Of a stretch of DNA of 64,000 nt, positions 17,704-26,215 are shown in pieces. The DNA is from Oxalobacteraceae bacterium OTU3CAMAD1 (GTDB lineage Bacteria; Pseudomonadota; Gammaproteobacteria; Burkholderiales; Burkholderiaceae_D): contig CP099650.1 in assembly GCA_024123915.1 (NCBI GenBank), positions 4,464,001 through 4,528,000 on the forward strand. Reading direction: 5' to 3'. The number at the start of each line of letters is the position of its first letter. The stretch's first letter is position 1. The notes under the pieces are model-generated. The model made no database searches. It saw only the letters and a program-made list of their open reading frames with translations, and was not told the origin of the DNA. The translations under genes and the position numbers were made by a program.

Positions 17704-19152
17704 TCAAGCGGTGACCGTCACCCCTGCCCGCAGCAGCAACTGTTCGCAACGTTTGGACAGATGTTGAACCTGCAGCGTCTTACCGGCTTTGGCATAGCGC
17801 TCGCTGAGGGTAGACACCGCGACCACCGCCGAGTGGTCGGCTAGTCGCAGATAGCGGCAATCGAGCACCACCTGTTGCGGATCGCCCTGCGGCTCGAACA
17901 AATCGTTGAAATGCGCGATGGACGCGAAAAACAGCGTGCCGTGCGGCGTGTAGTGTTTGACGCCGTCGGCGCCCTCCACCACGTCGGCGTGGATTTCGCG
18001 GGCATGGCGCCAGGCGAAGCTGAGCGCCGCGATCACGATCCCGCACAGCACCGCCACCGCCAGGTCTGTCGCCACGGTGATGCAGGTGACGACGACGATC
18101 AGCAGCGCGTCATGCCTGGGCACCTTGCCCAGCACCCGCAGCGAACCCCACGCGAAGGTCTGCTGCGCCACCACGAACATCACACCGACCAATGCCGCCA
18201 GCGGAATGCGCTCGATCAGCGGCGACAAAAACAGTATAAACAATAAAATCATGATGCCGGCGACGGCGCCGGAGACGCGCGTGCGGCCGCCGGAACTCAG
18301 GTTGATCATGGTCTGGCCGATCATCGCGCAGCCGCCCATGCCGCCGAACAGGCCGGAGGTCACGTTGGCCGCGCCCAGCGCCACGCACTCGCGGTTCGGC
18401 AAGCCGCGCGTTTCGGTGATTTCGTCGGTCAGGTTAAAGGTCAGCAGCGTCTCCAGCAGGCCCACAACCGCCATCAGCAACGCGTACGGCAGCACGATGC
18501 CTAAGGTCTCCATCGTCATCGGCAATTCGGGAATGTGGAACACCGGCAGGCCGCCGGCGATTTGCGCCATGTCGCCCAGGGTGCGGGCCGGCAGATGCAA
18601 ACCCTCGGCCAACAGGCCGACGCCGACGATCGCCACCAGCGCCGGCGGCACGGCCTTGGTCAAGCGGGGAAGTAAGTAAACGATCAACATCGTCAGCGTC
18701 ACCAGCGCGCACATCCACACTAGCGAAGCGCCCTGCAGCCATTGGCCATCGGCCTTGAAGTGCTGCAGCTGCGACCAGGCGATGACGATGGCCAGGCCGT
18801 TGACGAAGCCGAGCATCACCGGATGGGGCACCATGCTGACTAGTTTGCCCATCCGGAGGACCCCGAACAATAGCATGATGAGGCCGCTAAGTACCACCGT
18901 CGCCAGGAAATACTGCAAGCCATGCTGGGCCACAAGGGCGACAATCACCACCGCCATCGAGCCGGCGGCCCCCGAAATCATGCCGGGACGGCCGCCGAAA
19001 ATGGCCGTCAGCGTACAAATAAAGAAGGCGCCGTACAGGCCGGTCAGCGGATTGAGGTGCGCAACCAGCGCGAAAGCGATGCACTCGGGAACTAAAGCAA
19101 AGGACGTGGTCAGACCGGCTAAGGCGTTTTTAGAAAAATTGGATGACCACAT
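17704..19152 (-). CDS. SulP-family inorganic anion transporter with STAS domain
   Basis: This 482-residue inner-membrane protein has about 10-12 hydrophobic segments over residues 10-370 and a cytoplasmic STAS domain at the C terminus (about 385-475). The SulP signature appears early (ALVPECIAFALVAHLNPLTGLY). The family carries sulfate, bicarbonate or other anions; substrate cannot be read from sequence. Some short SulP proteins of this kind are bicarbonate or molybdate carriers, and no sulfur-assimilation genes are adjacent here. It is convergent with catalase. Confidence 0.9.
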   Translation of the reverse strand: MWSSNFSKNALAGLTTSFALVPECIAFALVAHLNPLTGLYGAFFICTLTAIFGGRPGMISGAAGSMAVVIVALVAQHGLQYFLATVVLSGLIMLLFGVLRMGKLVSMVPHPVMLGFVNGLAIVIAWSQLQHFKADGQWLQGASLVWMCALVTLTMLIVYLLPRLTKAVPPALVAIVGVGLLAEGLHLPARTLGDMAQIAGGLPVFHIPELPMTMETLGIVLPYALLMAVVGLLETLLTFNLTDEITETRGLPNRECVALGAANVTSGLFGGMGGCAMIGQTMINLSSGGRTRVSGAVAGIMILLFILFLSPLIERIPLAALVGVMFVVAQQTFAWGSLRVLGKVPRHDALLIVVVTCITVATDLAVAVLCGIVIAALSFAWRHAREIHADVVEGADGVKHYTPHGTLFFASIAHFNDLFEPQGDPQQVVLDCRYLRLADHSAVVAVSTLSERYAKAGKTLQVQHLSKRCEQLLLRAGVTVTA

Positions 19153-19357
19153 AGAGGAGAGAAAAGGGGTAAGGACGCGCCGACGCGGGCCGACAAATCA
19201 GCCGCGAGCGACGTAAAAACGCAACAATCCGCGTATTTTACACGGCCGCGTTCGTTTTCTCATCGGTATGGGTGAACTGGCGCACATTCAAAAAGCGGCG
19301 AGCGCGGCAAAATAACCTTGCGAACTTCTCAACCACTTGCCTGCACGACATATCGCC

Positions 19358-19585
19358 ATGACTACTCTGACCTCTGCCACCCGCGCCTTGAACCGCCAGA
19401 AAATCGCCGTGGAGCGGACGCTGTATGCGCGTTCGGCCGAGGAATCGCAACTGGCCGCCCGTTGGGCCAGCGCCTGGCATAAGTTGGTGCAGCGCAAGTT
19501 GGATAACATGGCTGCCCGTCCTGCTTCGCGGGTGGATTTCAGCGGCTTCATCGTGACACCGCCGGCCTCCCGCGTCCTGCACTAA
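19358..19585 (+). CDS. Small hypothetical protein (75 residues)
   Basis: This short frame uses codons typical of the host and encodes a basic, partly helical protein (TRALNRQKIAVERTLYARSA ... SAWHKLVQRKLDNM). It lies between the SulP promoter and the end of the Crp/Fnr gene, ending 10 bases before that gene's stop. I do not recognise a family, and there is no good ribosome-binding site. An ATG at 19337 is an alternative start. It is supported by codon choice and by the lack of a better gene in this gap, but may not be expressed. Confidence 0.45.
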   Translation: MTTLTSATRALNRQKIAVERTLYARSAEESQLAARWASAWHKLVQRKLDNMAARPASRVDFSGFIVTPPASRVLH

Positions 19586-19595
19586 TTCCCTCTTT

Positions 19596-20369
19596 TTACG
19601 CCGCGCGCTGCTCGACCATCGCCGCCTTGTTGCGGCTGGCTTGGTAGCAGCTGCCCGCGCGCAGTTCCATTCCAGCACGATCCAGCACCGTCACGCAACC
19701 ACGGCGGTACATGATCAAACCTTCTTCAGCCAGCTTGCCGGCCGCGCCCGTGACGCTCTCGCGGCGCACGCCCAGCATGTTGGCGATCATTTCCTGCGTT
19801 ACCTTCAGTTCGCTGGTCATCGAACGGTCCAAACGCTCCAGCAACCAGCGGCACAGCTTCTGCTCGATACTGGTGTGACGGCTACCAGCCACGCTCTGCG
19901 CCAGTTGGGCGAACATCGCGCTGGTATAACGCATCAATTGCTGGGCAAGTGGGCCGCCGGCGTAGAACGCCTCACGCAGCACTTCAGTGCGCAGACGATA
20001 ACCGTAGCCGTCGGCTTCGACAACTGCCGAGTAGCTGGCGCGCTCGGTTGGGTAGAGGGCAACACCGACCACGCCTTCGCGGCCAACGACGGCGATCTCG
20101 GTGGTCGCGCCGTCTTCCATCACGTACTGCAGCGAAACGATCGCGTTAGTCGGGAAGTAGGTGTACTCGACCTTGTCGCCGTAGTCGAACAGGTGCTTAC
20201 CCGCCGGCAACGCCACCAATTCCAGATCGCTGAACAAGGCCAGCAGATCCTCACGCGACAAGGCGCGCAGCAAATCGTTCTGTTGCGCACCAATCAAGCT
20301 GATCGGTTGTGCAGCGGCGCCGACGTTGATGGAGCGGGTTGCGGAGGTGGTGGTGTCAAATGCGTTCAT
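19596..20369 (-). CDS. Crp/Fnr-family transcriptional regulator
   Basis: This 257-residue regulator has a cyclic-nucleotide-binding-like N-terminal beta barrel (about 35-150) and a C-terminal winged helix (about 165-245). Its recognition region is TQEMIANMLGVRRESVTGAA. The sensor half lacks both the FNR cysteine cluster and the full cAMP phosphate-binding cassette, so the signal is unknown. The pattern (YFPTNAIVSLQYVMEDG, GREGVVG) matches a common proteobacterial subgroup of orphan Crp-like proteins. An unusual 400-base upstream region separates it from the RAYT element. Confidence 0.88.
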   Translation of the reverse strand: MNAFDTTTSATRSINVGAAAQPISLIGAQQNDLLRALSREDLLALFSDLELVALPAGKHLFDYGDKVEYTYFPTNAIVSLQYVMEDGATTEIAVVGREGVVGVALYPTERASYSAVVEADGYGYRLRTEVLREAFYAGGPLAQQLMRYTSAMFAQLAQSVAGSRHTSIEQKLCRWLLERLDRSMTSELKVTQEMIANMLGVRRESVTGAAGKLAEEGLIMYRRGCVTVLDRAGMELRAGSCYQASRNKAAMVEQRAA

Positions 20370-20653
20370 GGTCTGTACCCCTGGAAATCGTGTTGATCCT
20401 TCGAATAATGTCGTGTGGATCGCGGCGGGCTATTTGTGTCTCACCGTTGATGACACTATATCCAGGGGGGTAACTCTGCGGTATAGGACCACCTTGTAGT
20501 CCTATGTAGGCTGTGAACATTGCAAAATGTCATCTTTGTCCTACGCAAAGCGGGTCACCGCACATCCGGGTCAAAAAACAGGATGTGGAATCGCCGGAAT
20601 TGCTTTACGCAGTTTCATCAATACGTCGCGCGCAATCGAATGTAGCCCGGGTT
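20370..20653. other. Non-coding region upstream of the Crp/Fnr regulator
   Basis: I see no credible gene here. The part nearest the regulator (20440-20520) is comparatively AT-rich and probably contains its promoter. The distal part runs into the left end of the RAYT element. Confidence 0.5.
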
Positions 20654-20686
20654 CAACCCCGGGGTCAGGTCCTCCATTGCTACACG
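20654..20686 (+). repeat. Left inverted repeat of the RAYT element (REP-like)
   Basis: It starts CAAC, has the core CCGGGGTCAGGTCC at 20659-20672 and ends CTACACG at 20686. It pairs with 21651-21683 in reverse complement, with one mismatch at 20658. Confidence 0.85.
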
Positions 20687-20786
20687 GCCCCATCGGTGCA
20701 GCGGGTTTACGCGGTCTGCAAACAGAAATCGCCCCGGAACTGATCGGTCGCAAAGGTAATGCGCGGTGACTGGCTATCGTCACAGA

Positions 20787-21641
20787 ATGACCCGCCCCCT
20801 GAGAATCGAATACGCTGGCGCGCTTTACCACATCACCTCCCGAGGTGACCGTAAAGTGGACATCTATCTGGACGACACTGATCGCGCGGTATGGCTCCAA
20901 ACCTTGGGCGACGTGTGCGCGCAATCGAACTATGTGGTGCACGCTTTCTGCCAAATGACGAATCACTATCACTTGCTGCTAGAAACCGTAGACGGAAATC
21001 TGTCGGCCGGCATGCGTGAGCTGAATGGCACTTACTCGCAGTATTTCAACCGCCGCCACGACTTGGTCGGACATGTTTTTCAAGGACGATATAAGGCGAT
21101 TTTGGTACAAAAGGAGAACTATCTGCTCGAGTTGGCGCGATATATCGTTCTAAATCCCGTGCGCGCCAAACTGGTTACCGATCCAGCAGACTGGCCATGG
21201 ACAAGCTACATGTTCACCCAAGAAATCCTGCCCCCACCTGCCTGGCTGGACACGAACTTTATCTTGAAAAAATTCGGCGACAAACGGACAGATGCCATCA
21301 AGGCATATAAGCAATTCGTCCGCGAAGGCATTGGGTCAACGAATCCTTTATTTGGCGTAAAGAATCAGCTGCTACTTGGCGACGACGCGTTTATCGAACG
21401 GTTCCAAACGGCCTCCCCACAGCAGGAAATGGGCGGCATCTCGCGCGTCCAACGCGGAACGATGGCGCTATCACTGCAAGCATATGAAAATCAATATGCC
21501 GACCGCGACACGGCCATCGCGTTCGCCTACGCCACCAATGCCTACTCCATGAGCGAGATAGCGCGCCACTTCAAGGTGTCACGAACAACCGCGAGCCGCG
21601 CAGTGAAAATCTGGCGCTCCCGGCCGCCGGACACCCGGTAA
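20787..21641 (+). CDS. REP-associated tyrosine (Y1/HUH) transposase, RAYT
   Basis: This 284-residue protein starts MTRPLRIEYAGALYHITSRG, the typical RAYT opening. The HUH metal-binding pair is His60 and His62 in TNHYHLLLET. The likely catalytic tyrosine is Tyr112 in ENYLLELARYIVLNPVRA. The C-terminal part carries a helix-turn-helix (SEIARHFKVSRTTASRAVK), as in longer RAYT groups. The ATG at 20787 is preferred to the GTG at 20766 because of the family start. Its base composition is less GC-rich than its neighbours. RAYTs nick single-stranded REP hairpins and are thought to spread REPs and REPINs. Confidence 0.9.
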   Translation: MTRPLRIEYAGALYHITSRGDRKVDIYLDDTDRAVWLQTLGDVCAQSNYVVHAFCQMTNHYHLLLETVDGNLSAGMRELNGTYSQYFNRRHDLVGHVFQGRYKAILVQKENYLLELARYIVLNPVRAKLVTDPADWPWTSYMFTQEILPPPAWLDTNFILKKFGDKRTDAIKAYKQFVREGIGSTNPLFGVKNQLLLGDDAFIERFQTASPQQEMGGISRVQRGTMALSLQAYENQYADRDTAIAFAYATNAYSMSEIARHFKVSRTTASRAVKIWRSRPPDTR

Positions 21642-21650
21642 AGCCGAGTT

Positions 21651-21683
21651 CGTGTAGCAATGGAGGACCTGACCCCGGAGTTG
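21651..21683 (-). repeat. Right inverted repeat of the RAYT element (REP-like)
   Basis: This is the reverse complement of the left arm over 28 bp (21651-21678) and, after one mismatch, four more bases. It ends two bases from the stop of the TonB receptor gene. Confidence 0.85.
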
Positions 21684-21685
21684 CT

Positions 21686-23785
21686 TTAATACGTTGCGCG
21701 CAGCTGGAGGTAGGCGGTGCGCGGGGCGCCGACCATGCGTCCGGCGTTGCCGTCGACGTTGCGCGTGTAGTAGCGCTTGTCCGACAGGTTGTTGATGCCG
21801 GCCATCACCTCGTAACCCGGCTTGCCCGGTAGCTTCCAGCCCAGCTGCGCGTTCCACAGGCGGAAGCCGGGGATCTGCCCTACTCCGCCATTGGCGGACT
21901 CGGCCACTGTGTTGGCGGCGTCCGAGTATTGCTTGCCTTGATGTGTGCTGGACAAATTTGCCGTGAAGGCGCCGATGCGGTAGCGCGCGCCTACCGTGTC
22001 GGTGTTGCGCGAGTAGAACGGCACGTCCATGCCCGACGTCGCGCCCGATTCCTGGATCGCCTTGGTGTACGTGTAGTTGGCGTAGACGTTCAGCCCCGCC
22101 AGCGCGCTGTCGTCGCTGAAGCTGTAGTCGGCGGCCGTTTCGATGCCCTCGTGGTCGGTCGCGCCGATGTTCTGGAACGTCGCCGGCGTGATGCCCGGAA
22201 CCTGGATGATCTGGTTGTCGAACTTGAGCTTGAACGCCGTCAGTTCGGCGCTGACGGCGCCGGTTTTCCAGCGCGCGCCCACTTCGGCGGTCTTCGCCAG
22301 CTCGGGCTTGAGCGGATTGGACGGCGTCTGCGAGTTCAGCTGCGTGTTCTGCACCGGTCCGAACGAGGTCGTGTAGTTGGCGAACACCGTCAGCGCCTTG
22401 TTCACCAAATAGGCGACGTTGAGCGATGGCAGCGCCTTGTTGTTGTTCGATTCAAAGGTGTTGCGGCCGACGATGTCATCGCGCTCCGAACGGATGCGCT
22501 CGTAGCGCACGCCCGGCGTGATGCGCCACGCCCCCAGCGCGATGCGGTCGTCGATATACACGGCGTGCGCGTCGGTGCTGTTGACGAAGGTCGCGGTCGC
22601 GCCATTGACGCCGGTGGCGACGTTCTGGACATAGTTATTGTCGTCGCCCCGCTCGCGCAGGAAACGGTAGCCGACCGTGACGTCGTGCGTCATGCCGGAC
22701 ACGGCGAAGCGCTGCGTATAGCGCGGCTCGACGCCCAACACCTGGTAGTTGCGCGGCTGGTAGGTCAGCTGCGTGCGGGCGGCGTTGATCAGCGCGCTCT
22801 GGCGGAAGCTTTCGTTGTAGTAGGCCTTAATCTCGACCTCCTGCGTGGCCGACAACGTATTCAGGTAGCCGACGTCCGCACCCTTGCGGTCGCCGTTCCA
22901 GAAGTCCGTCGGACGGGTGTTCTGGAACGGGTTGGCGTTGTATTGCGCCACCGTCAGGCCGCCTGGCGTGCGCGAGTTGACGTCGAAGTACGTCAGCTTG
23001 CCGTACACCTCGCTCTGCGGATCGATTTTGTAGCGGAACTTGAGCGCGACGTCGTTGACCTTTTCGTCGCTGCCCACGCGCCAGCCCGAGCCGTCCATGC
23101 CCGAGTACATCAGCGCCAGGCCGAGGCCGTTGTCGAGCGTGCTGCCGACGAAGGCGCTGTGCTGACGGCTGTGGCCGGTTTCGCTGAAGTCGTTGTAGCG
23201 CACCGAGACGTCGCCGCTGATGCCAGGACCCTCCGGAATCGCGCGGCTGCGGAAGTTGATGATGCCGCCGACGTTCTGCGGGCCGTAGCGCACCGCCCCA
23301 CCGCCGCGCACGACGTCGATCGATTCGATGTTGTTCAGGCTCACCGGCGCGAACGACAGCTGCGGCTGGCCGTACGGCGCCACCGCCAGCGGGATGCCGT
23401 CGAGCAGGATGGTCGAACGCGGCGAGTAGCGTCCGGTCAGCCCGCGCACGCCGATATTGAGCGAAATGGCGCTGCCGGCCGTGCCGGAATTGTCGGTCGC
23501 CTGCACACCCGGAATGCGGCGCAGCACGTCGCCGATGTCCAGGGCGCCGGAATTCTCGATCTCCTCCTTGCCGACGACGGTGCGCGCGCCGGGGAAGTTC
23601 TTCACGCTGTTCTGCAAGCCCGAGCCCAGCCAGCTGCCCGTCACCTGGATCGATTCGATAGTCGCGGCGGACCCGCTCTCCTGGGCGTGCAGCGCGGATG
23701 GCGCCACCAGCAGGGAGATGGCGGCGGCCATCGCGGTCAGGGGAAAATGCGCAAGGCGCGGTGCGGACAAGGCGAAATCGGACAT
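21686..23785 (-). CDS. TonB-dependent receptor, FecA/ferric-siderophore type
   Basis: This 699-residue outer-membrane receptor has a signal peptide (ending LHAQ near residue 35) and a plug domain (about 45-170; VVGKEEIENSGALDIGDVLRRIPGVQ and GLTGRYSPRSTILLDGIPL). A 22-strand barrel follows and ends in the C-terminal Tyr typical of such barrels (LQLRATY). No FecA-type N-terminal signalling extension is present, so it does not look like a sigma/anti-sigma transducer. A Fur-like palindrome 30 bases upstream points to iron control. An in-frame Met 18 codons downstream is an alternative start. Confidence 0.9.
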   Translation of the reverse strand: MSDFALSAPRLAHFPLTAMAAAISLLVAPSALHAQESGSAATIESIQVTGSWLGSGLQNSVKNFPGARTVVGKEEIENSGALDIGDVLRRIPGVQATDNSGTAGSAISLNIGVRGLTGRYSPRSTILLDGIPLAVAPYGQPQLSFAPVSLNNIESIDVVRGGGAVRYGPQNVGGIINFRSRAIPEGPGISGDVSVRYNDFSETGHSRQHSAFVGSTLDNGLGLALMYSGMDGSGWRVGSDEKVNDVALKFRYKIDPQSEVYGKLTYFDVNSRTPGGLTVAQYNANPFQNTRPTDFWNGDRKGADVGYLNTLSATQEVEIKAYYNESFRQSALINAARTQLTYQPRNYQVLGVEPRYTQRFAVSGMTHDVTVGYRFLRERGDDNNYVQNVATGVNGATATFVNSTDAHAVYIDDRIALGAWRITPGVRYERIRSERDDIVGRNTFESNNNKALPSLNVAYLVNKALTVFANYTTSFGPVQNTQLNSQTPSNPLKPELAKTAEVGARWKTGAVSAELTAFKLKFDNQIIQVPGITPATFQNIGATDHEGIETAADYSFSDDSALAGLNVYANYTYTKAIQESGATSGMDVPFYSRNTDTVGARYRIGAFTANLSSTHQGKQYSDAANTVAESANGGVGQIPGFRLWNAQLGWKLPGKPGYEVMAGINNLSDKRYYTRNVDGNAGRMVGAPRTAYLQLRATY

Positions 23786-23814
23786 GGAGGTGGGTGGTTT
23801 GCGTTAAAGCGCAA

Positions 23815-23839
23815 GATGATAACACTTCTCATTCTCATC
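23815..23839 (-). promoter_or_regulatory. Fur-box-like palindrome upstream of the TonB receptor
   Basis: The minus strand reads GATGAGAATGAGAA near the receptor-distal end, and the plus strand begins GATGATAA. Such direct and inverted GAGAAT/GATAAT hexamers are characteristic of Fur sites. The box sits 30-54 bases before the receptor start. Confidence 0.65.
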
Positions 23840-23878
23840 GACTAGCGACCTCTTGGACAAAATGACTCAACCATTTTA

Positions 23879-23901
23879 AAGATGCATACGTTATACTTCT
23901 T
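23879..23901 (+). promoter_or_regulatory. NsrR-type operator upstream of hmp
   Basis: An 11-1-11 palindrome begins AAGATGCAT and ends TATACTTCTT. The left half matches the known NsrR half-site AAGATGYAT perfectly and the right half at about 7 of 11 positions. It lies 33 bases before the hmp start, where an NO-responsive repressor would block transcription. Confidence 0.7.
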
Positions 23902-23934
23902 TATGTCACCACTTCCAAACAACGAGAGACCATC

Positions 23935-25116
23935 ATGCTGAGCGCAGAACAAAAAGCCATCATCACCGCGACCGTACCCATCCTGGAACAAGGCGGCGAA
24001 GCGTTGACGCGCCATTTCTACCTGACGCTGTTCCGCGACTTCCCGCAGGTGAAGCCGTTTTTCAACCAGGCCAACCAGCAGGACGGCAACCAGCAGCGCG
24101 CGCTGGCCAACGCGGTGCTGATGTATGCGCGCAATATCGATCGTCTGGAACAACTCGGACCGCTGGTCTCGACCATCGTCAACAAGCACGTCTCGCTGCA
24201 GATCCAGCGCGAACACTATCCGCTGGTGGGCGCCTCGCTGCTCAAGGCGATTCGGGAAGTGCTCGGCGCCGAAACCGCGACCGACGCCGTGATCGACGCC
24301 TGGGCCGCCGCCTACGGCCAACTGGCCGACATCCTGGCCGGCGCCGAACAAAACGTCTACGATGAAAACGCCCGCGCGCCGGGCGGCTGGAGCGGCGCCC
24401 GCGCATTCAAGGTCGCTTCCAAAAAGGCCGAAAGCGACGAGATCACCTCCTTCGTGCTGGAACCGGTCGACGGCCGCGCCGTTGTCGCCCATAAGCCGGG
24501 CCAGTACATCGGCATGTCCGTCAATATCGACGGCGAGGAGGCGCGCCGCCAATACTCGCTGTCGGCGGCCGCCAATGGCGCCAACTACCGCATCAGCGTC
24601 AAACGCGAAGCGGGTGGCGCGGTGTCGAACTTCCTGCACGATCGAGTCAGCGTCGGCGATAGCATCGACCTGTTCCCGCCCTCCGGCGAATTCGTGCTGA
24701 AAGACGGCGACAAACCACTGGTGCTGATCAGCGGCGGCGTCGGCATCACGCCGACGCTGGCGATGCTGACGAGCGCCCTGTCAACCGGCCGCGCCATCCA
24801 CTTCATCCACGCCGCGCGCCACGCCGGCGTGCACGCCTTCCGTGACCAGATTGAGGCCCTGGCGAGCGAATATCCGCAGCTTCAGCGCTTCTACTGCTAC
24901 GAAACCGCCAGCGATACCGGCCCGCAGCCGCACGCCACCGGCTATCTGGATCGGCAGCGCCTCGGCGAATGGCTGCCGGCGACGCGCGACGTCGACGCCT
25001 ACTTCCTTGGACCGACGCCGTTCATGAAGGCCGTCAAATCGCATCTGCTGGAATTGGGCGTGCCGCAGGCACAGACGCACTACGAGTTCTTCGGCCCCGC
25101 CGAGGCGCTGGCCTGA
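23935..25116 (+). CDS. hmp: Flavohemoglobin, nitric oxide dioxygenase
   Basis: This 393-residue cytoplasmic enzyme oxidises NO to nitrate using NADPH and oxygen. The globin domain (about 1-138) has the distal Tyr29 and proximal heme His85 (NKHVSLQI), at the positions used in E. coli Hmp. The FAD domain (about 150-255) has RQYSLS, and the NAD domain (about 260-393) has LISGGVGITPTLAML and YFLGPTPFMKAVK. Length is normal. An NsrR-like operator lies just upstream. It is transcribed divergently from the TonB receptor. Confidence 0.96.
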   Translation: MLSAEQKAIITATVPILEQGGEALTRHFYLTLFRDFPQVKPFFNQANQQDGNQQRALANAVLMYARNIDRLEQLGPLVSTIVNKHVSLQIQREHYPLVGASLLKAIREVLGAETATDAVIDAWAAAYGQLADILAGAEQNVYDENARAPGGWSGARAFKVASKKAESDEITSFVLEPVDGRAVVAHKPGQYIGMSVNIDGEEARRQYSLSAAANGANYRISVKREAGGAVSNFLHDRVSVGDSIDLFPPSGEFVLKDGDKPLVLISGGVGITPTLAMLTSALSTGRAIHFIHAARHAGVHAFRDQIEALASEYPQLQRFYCYETASDTGPQPHATGYLDRQRLGEWLPATRDVDAYFLGPTPFMKAVKSHLLELGVPQAQTHYEFFGPAEALA

Positions 25117-25209
25117 TGCGTTTTCCGGATATGTAAAGCCGGATATCTTCGTGTACGACGGAAGGCGCCGATGCAATACTGTTTGCATCTCGCCTATACG
25201 AAGGAAACC

Positions 25210-26202
25210 ATGAAGCGCAGGACTGTACTGAAGCTGGCGGCCAATGGCGCCGCTCTGGCCACCCTTGGTGGCACCTCTCCGTTGGTGTTCGGCGCCGCGC
25301 CGCTCAAGGAGCTGCGCCTGGACTACGCCTATTATTCGCCGGCCAGCCTGGTGCTGCGCCGCTTCGGCTGGCTCGAAGATGAATTCAAGGCCGACGGCAC
25401 CAGCGTGCGCTGGGTGCTCAGCGCCGGCAGCAACCGCGCGCTCGAATACCTGAACGCGAACAGCATCGACATCGGCTCCAGCGCCGGCCTGGCCGCGTTG
25501 CTGGCCAAGGCCAACGGCAATCCCATCAAAACACCCTATATATTCTCCCGTCCCGAGTGGACGGCGCTGGTGGTGCGCAAGGATTCGCCCGTGCGCGCGC
25601 TGGCGGATATAAAAGGTAAGAAGATCGCCGCCACCAAAGGCACCGATCCCTATCTGTTCCTGCTGCGATCCTTGCAGACGGCGGGACTGAAACGCAGCGA
25701 TATCGAACACGTCGGCTTGCAACACGCGGACGGGCGGGCAGCGCTGGAACAAGGCAAGGTCGATGCGTGGGCGGGTTTGGACCCGCACATGGCAGCCAGC
25801 GAGCTGGAAAGCGGTTCGCGCCTCATCTACCGCAACGTCGCCTTCAACACCTATGGCTTTCTCAATGTGCGGGAGGACTTCCTGGCCGCGCATCCGGCGG
25901 AACTAGGCCGCGTGATCAAGGCCTACGAGAAAGCGCGCGCCTGGATAAGAGCCAACCCGTCCGACGCGGCCAAGATACTGTCGGAGGAAGCGAAGGTGTC
26001 GCTGCCGGTGGCGCTATTGCAGATCAAGCTGCGTACGGATTTCACCAATCCGCAGCCGGGCAGCGAGCATGTGAAGGCCTTGCAGGTGGCTGCGCCCATC
26101 CTGCGCGACGAGGCGCTGGTCAAGAGCGGCACGGATCTGAACCGCACCATACTCGACCTGGTCGACACACGCTTCGCGCAACCATTCATCGTCCGCGTTT
26201 AG
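25210..26202 (+). CDS. ABC transporter substrate-binding protein, aliphatic sulfonate (SsuA)-like
   Basis: This 330-residue periplasmic protein has a twin-arginine-like signal (MKRRTVLKLAANGAALATLG) and a NitT/TauT/SsuA-type bilobed fold (SPASLVLRRFGWLEDEF, NSIDIGSSAGLAALLAKANG, DIKGKKIAATKGTDP). The start at 25210 has an AAGGAAA ribosome-binding site; the frame stays open 13 codons further up. It is the first gene of a binding protein, permease and ATPase operon. Family membership suggests a sulfonate, taurine or related organosulfur ligand. No ssuD/ssuE oxygenase genes are adjacent, so the ligand is not settled. Confidence 0.85.
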   Translation: MKRRTVLKLAANGAALATLGGTSPLVFGAAPLKELRLDYAYYSPASLVLRRFGWLEDEFKADGTSVRWVLSAGSNRALEYLNANSIDIGSSAGLAALLAKANGNPIKTPYIFSRPEWTALVVRKDSPVRALADIKGKKIAATKGTDPYLFLLRSLQTAGLKRSDIEHVGLQHADGRAALEQGKVDAWAGLDPHMAASELESGSRLIYRNVAFNTYGFLNVREDFLAAHPAELGRVIKAYEKARAWIRANPSDAAKILSEEAKVSLPVALLQIKLRTDFTNPQPGSEHVKALQVAAPILRDEALVKSGTDLNRTILDLVDTRFAQPFIVRV

Positions 26203-26215
26203 GAGCTGACTGGAG

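Larger units (their letters stand above)
20654..21683 (+). mobile_element. RAYT element: REP-associated Y1 transposase gene bounded by 33-bp inverted repeats
   Basis: The transposase gene is enclosed by inverted repeats at 20654-20686 and 21651-21683. They agree over 28 bp without mismatch, plus five more bases with one mismatch. The whole unit is about 1.03 kb. RAYT genes are usually immobile single copies that act on REP sequences in trans; the shared arm sequence at 38.7 kb supports that here. Confidence 0.8.
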
